Source of the DNA: Flavobacteriales bacterium UBA2619
Lineage (GTDB): Bacteria; Bacteroidota; Bacteroidia; Flavobacteriales_D; Sanyastnellaceae
Assembly (NCBI GenBank): GCA_002339135.1
Contig: DDJR01000067.1
Coordinates: forward strand, 1 to 11,135
DNA: 11,135 nt
Reading direction: 5' to 3'
Shown here: in pieces, positions 8,024 through 11,135 of the stretch
How positions within the stretch are numbered: position 1 is the first letter of the stretch
Layout: every line of letters begins with the position of its first letter
The notes under the pieces: generated by a model
Database searches by the model: none
Told to the model about the DNA's origin: nothing
The model's input: the letters and a program-made list of their open reading frames with translations, nothing else
Position numbers and translations under genes: made by a program

Positions 8024-8377
8024 ATGAAAAAAGCATTTACTCTTCCGACTTGTAAAACATGCCAGCGCATTTTTGATGACATCAAACCAGAATTGAAAGG
8101 TTGCGAGATTGTCAATATTAAAGAAAGTGGAATTTCGTCGGAAGATCTTGACGCAATGAAAAAGCTTGCAGGATCCTACGAAGCGCTTTTTTCTAGACGA
8201 GCCATGAAGTTCAGAAGCTTGGGGCTCGCTGAAAAGAGCTTGTCAGAGCCAGATTATCGAACCCTCATCTTGGGAGAATATACTTTTTTAAAAAGACCTG
8301 TATTTTTATTTGACGACTACATCACTGTGGGATCACGAAAGTCAGAAGTCGAGAAAGCGAGAGAACGTCTTGGATAG
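8024..8377 (+). CDS. ArsC/Spx-like thioredoxin-fold protein with CxxC motif
   Basis: A small cytoplasmic protein of 117 residues in the arsenate reductase (ArsC/YffB/Spx) family. It opens MKKAFTLPTCKTCQR, placing C10 and C13 as a CxxC pair at the end of the first beta strand, as in thioredoxin folds. LFSRRAMKFR (55-64) and YTFLKRPVFLFDD (86-98) match the family regions LFNTRG/KxxR and LIKRP. Classical glutaredoxin-linked ArsC has a single N-terminal catalytic Cys; this arrangement is closer to Spx/YffB-type or uncharacterised members, so arsenate reduction should not be assumed. No ars genes are nearby. The ATG at 8024 is preferred over the TTG at 8021 one codon earlier. It follows the kinase by 10 bases and slightly overlaps the permease gene. 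Confidence 0.82.
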   Translation: MKKAFTLPTCKTCQRIFDDIKPELKGCEIVNIKESGISSEDLDAMKKLAGSYEALFSRRAMKFRSLGLAEKSLSEPDYRTLILGEYTFLKRPVFLFDDYITVGSRKSEVEKARERLG

Positions 8378-9338
8378 AGACAATTCAATTTGGGCTCACC
8401 TTGCTCTGTTTGTTGTGGGGGCAGTCTATGCAGGAAATTATGTGGTGGCGAAAGGAATCATGCCAGATGTTGTAGGTCCTTCAGGTTTTATTGTTCTAAG
8501 AGTGGTGGGAGGATCTGCGATGTTCTTCTTCACCATGGTCGTAACAGGTCTGTTCACTAAAAGCCGCAGAGTTTTTGAAAAAATAGACAGAAAGGATTGG
8601 TGGAGATTTGTGGTCAGTGGTCTAAGTGGAGTTGCGGTCAACCAACTGTGTTTTTTTAATGGTCTTTCCCTCACAAGTCCCATTAACGCGTCACTGATCA
8701 TGACGATCAACCCCATTTTCGTCTTGCTGGTGAGCTCTGTCCTTCTTGGATCTGTCATCACGAAACGAAAACTACTTGGAATTTTTGTTGGTGGTTTGGG
8801 CGCTTCGATGCTGTTTCTTTCCTCAGCGGAAAATACAGCTTCTGAACATCTTTCAGGCTCTACTCTTCTGGGAGACATCTTTATCCTCATCAATGCACTT
8901 TCGTATGGTGTATATCTTGTTGTAGTCAAGCCACTCATGAAAAAATACAGGCCGTTGACAGTCATCACTTGGGTCTTTTTCATAGGAACTGTGTTCGTTC
9001 TCCCTGTAGGTTGGGACCAAGCGACACAGATTATGTGGGGATCCTTAACCCCCTCACACATCCGCTCTATTGCTTACGTCATTTTAGGGACAACTTTCCT
9101 AGCCTATCTCTTAAACATCATTGCATTACAAAGAGTCGCTCCTGTTGTTGTGAGCATCTATATTTATTTGCAGCCACTTCTTGTGCTTGCTTTGGTCGGA
9201 ATATTAGCACTTTTAGGCGTGAGTGAATATCACAAGGATGTCAATTTAATGACAGGAATTTGTGCTGTTGCGATATTCACAGGGGTTTGGTTAGTGAGTG
9301 TTCCAAAGGATTGGAAAACGGTGGTCGGAAAGTCGTAA
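8370..9338 (+). CDS. EamA/DMT-family inner-membrane permease (RhaT/YdcZ type), TTG start proposed
   Basis: Predicted drug/metabolite transporter superfamily protein with about ten membrane helices in two EamA repeats, 322 residues from TTG 8370. Repeat one starts LALFVVGAVYAGNYVVAKG and includes NQLCFFNGLSLTSPINASLI; repeat two includes INALSYGVYLVVVKPLMKKY and RVAPVVVSIYIYLQPLLVL. Both carry the small-residue and Pro pattern of EamA. Known relatives export amino acids or metabolites; the substrate here is unknown. Start choice: the in-frame ATG at 8310 would overlap the preceding gene by 68 bases and add a hydrophilic tail, while TTG 8370 overlaps it by 8 bases and puts the first helix close to the N-terminus. 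No ATG or GTG lies between. The next gene begins 31 bases downstream. The family is secure; the start is uncertain. Confidence 0.87.
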   Translation: MDRDNSIWAHLALFVVGAVYAGNYVVAKGIMPDVVGPSGFIVLRVVGGSAMFFFTMVVTGLFTKSRRVFEKIDRKDWWRFVVSGLSGVAVNQLCFFNGLSLTSPINASLIMTINPIFVLLVSSVLLGSVITKRKLLGIFVGGLGASMLFLSSAENTASEHLSGSTLLGDIFILINALSYGVYLVVVKPLMKKYRPLTVITWVFFIGTVFVLPVGWDQATQIMWGSLTPSHIRSIAYVILGTTFLAYLLNIIALQRVAPVVVSIYIYLQPLLVLALVGILALLGVSEYHKDVNLMTGICAVAIFTGVWLVSVPKDWKTVVGKS

Positions 9339-9369
9339 TTTGGGCATAGAAAATTTAAACAAGGAACGC

Positions 9370-9900
9370 ATGGCTATTAAAAAACCTTTCAACCTTACGA
9401 AGTGGATTGAAGAAAACCGAGAACTTCTCAAACCACCTGTTGGAAACAAGAACATGTATGTTGACAGTGGTGATTACATCGTGATGATTGTCGCCGGTCC
9501 TAACGCACGAAAGGACTATCATTACAACGAAACAGAAGAACTGTTTTATCAATTGGAGGGAGATATCTGCGTGCGAATTCAGGAAAATGGCCAAGCAGTT
9601 GATGTACCGCTTTCAACAGGAGATATGTTTCTACTCCCAGCAAAAACCCCACACAGTCCTGTTAGATCTGAAAACTCTATTGGTCTTGTCATTGAGAGAA
9701 AGCGTGAAGCGAGTCACAAAGACGGGCTGATGTGGTTTTGTGAGGGTTGCAATACAATTCTTCACGAAACATATTTCAAACTCTCGAACATTGAGAAGGA
9801 TTTTTTGCCTCGTTTCACACACTTTTATAGTTCTGAAGATCTCCGTACTTGTAAAACTTGCGGTGAGGTCATGGACAAAGACCCGAGATTTGTTAATTAA
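9370..9900 (+). CDS. nbaC: 3-hydroxyanthranilate 3,4-dioxygenase
   Basis: A cupin-fold Fe(II) enzyme of 176 residues. It opens the ring of 3-hydroxyanthranilate with O2 to give 2-amino-3-carboxymuconate semialdehyde, which closes to quinolinate, the NAD precursor. The metal ligands are visible as H51, E57 (in DYHYNETEELFYQ) and H95 (in PAKTPHSPVR). Substrate-binding arginines R47 and R99 and a glutamate at 109 are also present. The C-terminal rubredoxin-like iron site of bacterial enzymes is complete: C124 and C127 (CEGC), C161 and C164 (CKTC). The ATG at 9370 is chosen over an earlier in-frame ATG at 9298 because that one lies inside the permease gene and would add 24 unrelated residues. It is the last gene of the five-gene run. 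No other kynurenine-pathway gene is visible in the window. Confidence 0.95.
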   Translation: MAIKKPFNLTKWIEENRELLKPPVGNKNMYVDSGDYIVMIVAGPNARKDYHYNETEELFYQLEGDICVRIQENGQAVDVPLSTGDMFLLPAKTPHSPVRSENSIGLVIERKREASHKDGLMWFCEGCNTILHETYFKLSNIEKDFLPRFTHFYSSEDLRTCKTCGEVMDKDPRFVN

Positions 9901-9981
9901 CATTTGGGGGAAGTATTCAGTCTTGTAATTGTCTTAGATTGTGGTCTTAGCTTGAAATTCTGAAATTTTATTGATCCTGAT

Positions 9982-11135
9982 ATGAGAAATTTATTCTTTG
10001 CCTTTGTAACGTTATTCATTGTTCCTCTAGCTCCAAATGCTCAAAACAACTGTGTTGTCGACCTGGTTTTTGAAGCTTATTTTGAATATGTAACTGTTGG
10101 TTCTGTTGACTTCCCGGAGGGAGCGATACTGAACTGGAGCATCAACGGCGAGATGATGAATAACGGCAGTGTCGTTATCGACCTCTATTTAGATTTGTTT
10201 TTAAATGGTCCCGTAACAGTGTGTGTTTCGTTTGTATCAGATGCATGTCCTAATGGAGTAGAGATTTGTGAGACTGTGGATTTGAATGATTTAATTGGCG
10301 GAGGTGATGGAACCATTGAACCATGTACTGATTTAGAGGGTGTCTCATTTGGACTTTGTACCATGGTTCTGGGTACTGCTGTGGTGAATGGATCTTGCAC
10401 ATACGTAAGTGGTTGTGGCTGGGAGGTGAATGGAATTGATTACAGTCCCGCCTTTTACCTTACAATTGAAGCGTGTAATTCTGGGTGTAATAATCCCATT
10501 GATTGCATCAATCCTGATTTGATAGACCCAAATGCAGCATGTTTTGCCCTTTGGGATCCAGTTTGTGGATGCGACGCTGTCACTTATGGCAATGAATGTG
10601 AGGCAATTAACTATGGTGGAGTTACTTCGTGGACAGAAGGCGAGTGCAGTAGCGGCGGCGGCGATTGTCCTGAGATATTAGGGGCTATGCAACAACCCAC
10701 GAGTCCATGCCATTGGGTTTTCGAAGTAGAAGGATCTGGAGATGGCGCAGAAGTGAATTGGGATTTCGGTGATGGAACCGGAGAACTGGCAGGTCATATC
10801 GCAGATCACCATTATGCTGAGGATGGAGAGTACATTGTAACAGCGATTTATTTGGATTCGCAGTGTGAGGGTCTTGTCTTGTCTGCTGTTGTTTCAGTAG
10901 AGGGGTGCGGCACAATTCAAGAAGAATGTACCATTGAACTTGACTATGAATTTTTTAATGGCTACGCTCTTTTCGAAGCATACAATTACCCAGACAGTAT
11001 AGAGTTGGTCTGGACTTATAACGGCAATGTTTATGCTACTGGAACAAATACAATTCAAGTGTCAGAGCCCAACCCGTTCCCTGAAGAGGGTGTTTCGATT
11101 TGTGTCGGATATGAGAATCCAAGCTGTCCTGAAGG
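9982..11135 (+). CDS. Cys-rich secreted multidomain protein with Kazal-like and PKD modules (3' end outside window)
   Basis: An open frame runs from ATG 9982 to the right edge with no stop: at least 384 codons. Residues 1-20 are a signal peptide (R2, hydrophobic 4-17, cleavage after PNA, then Q21). Modules in order: Ig-like A (about 24-96, C24, W52, C81, C89, C96); a six-Cys module (115-169: C115, C126, C139, C145, C165, C169) containing SGCGWEVNGIDYSPAFY; a Kazal-like module (175-222: C175, C187, C195, C197, C206, C222) with DPVCGCDAVTYGNECEA; a short SSGGGD linker; a PKD module (229-309) with VNWDFGDGTG and HHYAEDGEY; and Ig-like B (from C316, W344, C374, C382), cut by the window edge. It is extracellular; a T9SS tail is probably beyond the edge. 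Function is unknown: the Kazal-like part suggests protease binding, but this is inference. It starts 81 bases after the dioxygenase gene. Smaller reverse-strand frames inside it are not genes. Confidence 0.9.
   Translation, partial: MRNLFFAFVTLFIVPLAPNAQNNCVVDLVFEAYFEYVTVGSVDFPEGAILNWSINGEMMNNGSVVIDLYLDLFLNGPVTVCVSFVSDACPNGVEICETVDLNDLIGGGDGTIEPCTDLEGVSFGLCTMVLGTAVVNGSCTYVSGCGWEVNGIDYSPAFYLTIEACNSGCNNPIDCINPDLIDPNAACFALWDPVCGCDAVTYGNECEAINYGGVTSWTEGECSSGGGDCPEILGAMQQPTSPCHWVFEVEGSGDGAEVNWDFGDGTGELAGHIADHHYAEDGEYIVTAIYLDSQCEGLVLSAVVSVEGCGTIQEECTIELDYEFFNGYALFEAYNYPDSIELVWTYNGNVYATGTNTIQVSEPNPFPEEGVSICVGYENPSCPE
10051..10269 (+). repeat. Ig-like module A, diverged partner of the module at 10927
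   Basis: Codes for residues about 24-96 of the secreted protein. Landmarks are C24, ILNWSING (49-56), VTVCVSFVSDACPNG (78-92) and C96. Cys and Trp spacing matches the later module: C to W 28 residues, W to C 29, C to C 8. This is protein-level similarity; the DNA is no longer closely alike. Confidence 0.6.
10927..11135 (+). repeat. Ig-like module B, diverged partner of the module at 10051 (cut by edge)
   Basis: Codes for residues about 316-384: C316, IELVWTYNG (340-348), VSICVGYENPSCPEG (371 onward, ending in an incomplete Gly codon). Spacing is C to W 28 residues, W to C 30, C to C 8, nearly identical to module A. From the alignment a further cysteine is expected within a few codons beyond the window. 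Confidence 0.6.

Noticed and set aside
8438..9061. Reverse-strand frame of 207 codons
   Set aside because: It is fully inside the permease gene, whose forward translation has ten credible membrane helices; the reverse translation has no recognisable domain.
9298..9369. Upstream in-frame ATG start for the dioxygenase
   Set aside because: It lies inside the permease gene and adds 24 residues unlike the family; with ATG 9370 the metal ligands fall at 51, 57 and 95 as in characterised bacterial enzymes.
9903..9933. TTTG (9903-9906) and TAATTGTC (9926-9933) as promoter of the Cys-rich protein
   Set aside because: Spacing of 19 bases is right, but the -7 part matches only half of the TTTG core. 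It is possible but not supported enough to list.
10185..10915. Reverse-strand frames at 10185-10400 and 10685-10915
   Set aside because: Both lie inside the forward frame 9982-11135, which has a signal peptide and recognisable modules; the reverse translations are low-complexity and match nothing I know.
1..11135. Defence system, mobile element, tRNA/rRNA or CRISPR array
   Set aside because: No transposase, integrase, nuclease, toxin, regularly spaced repeat or tRNA cloverleaf was seen; the genes are metabolic or secreted and all point the same way.

Overview
The window comes from a Bacteroidota genome, most likely a marine Flavobacteriales-type bacterium. Three things point there: two proteins ending in type IX secretion system (T9SS) sorting domains, a Bacteroidota-style -7 box (TAnnTTTG) instead of a sigma70 promoter, and little use of Shine-Dalgarno sites. 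Exact placement below phylum is inference. All genes lie on the + strand.

Layout. Positions 1-1577 hold the C-terminal part of gcvP, the PLP-dependent glycine decarboxylase of the glycine cleavage system; its start is left of the window. Positions 1682-3652 and 3759-5792 hold two secreted proteins of matching plan: signal peptide, jelly-roll (MAM / cleaved-adhesin-like) domain, middle beta domains, T9SS type A tail. Each is followed by a strong hairpin plus T-run, so each is probably its own transcription unit. Positions 5901-9900 form a tightly packed five-gene run with gaps from 31 bases to a small overlap: a GH3-family acyl-acid amido synthetase, a uridine kinase-like P-loop kinase, a small ArsC/Spx-like thioredoxin-fold protein, an EamA/DMT permease and a 3-hydroxyanthranilate 3,4-dioxygenase. 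From 9982 to the right edge runs a large Cys-rich secreted protein that has no stop codon in the window.

How the genes work together. gcvP (one-carbon and glycine metabolism) and the dioxygenase (kynurenine route to quinolinate and NAD) are housekeeping or biosynthetic. The five-gene run looks co-transcribed, but its members share no single textbook pathway. The GH3 enzyme beside an aromatic-acid dioxygenase and an exporter-type permease is the most suggestive grouping, although any functional link is inference. The three secreted proteins are surface or extracellular products with no catalytic motif that I can see.

No RNA gene, CRISPR array, insertion sequence, phage gene or recognisable defence system is visible. 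The least-described content is the 9982-11135 protein. It combines a six-cysteine module, a Kazal-like module, a PKD module and two diverged copies of an Ig-like module.
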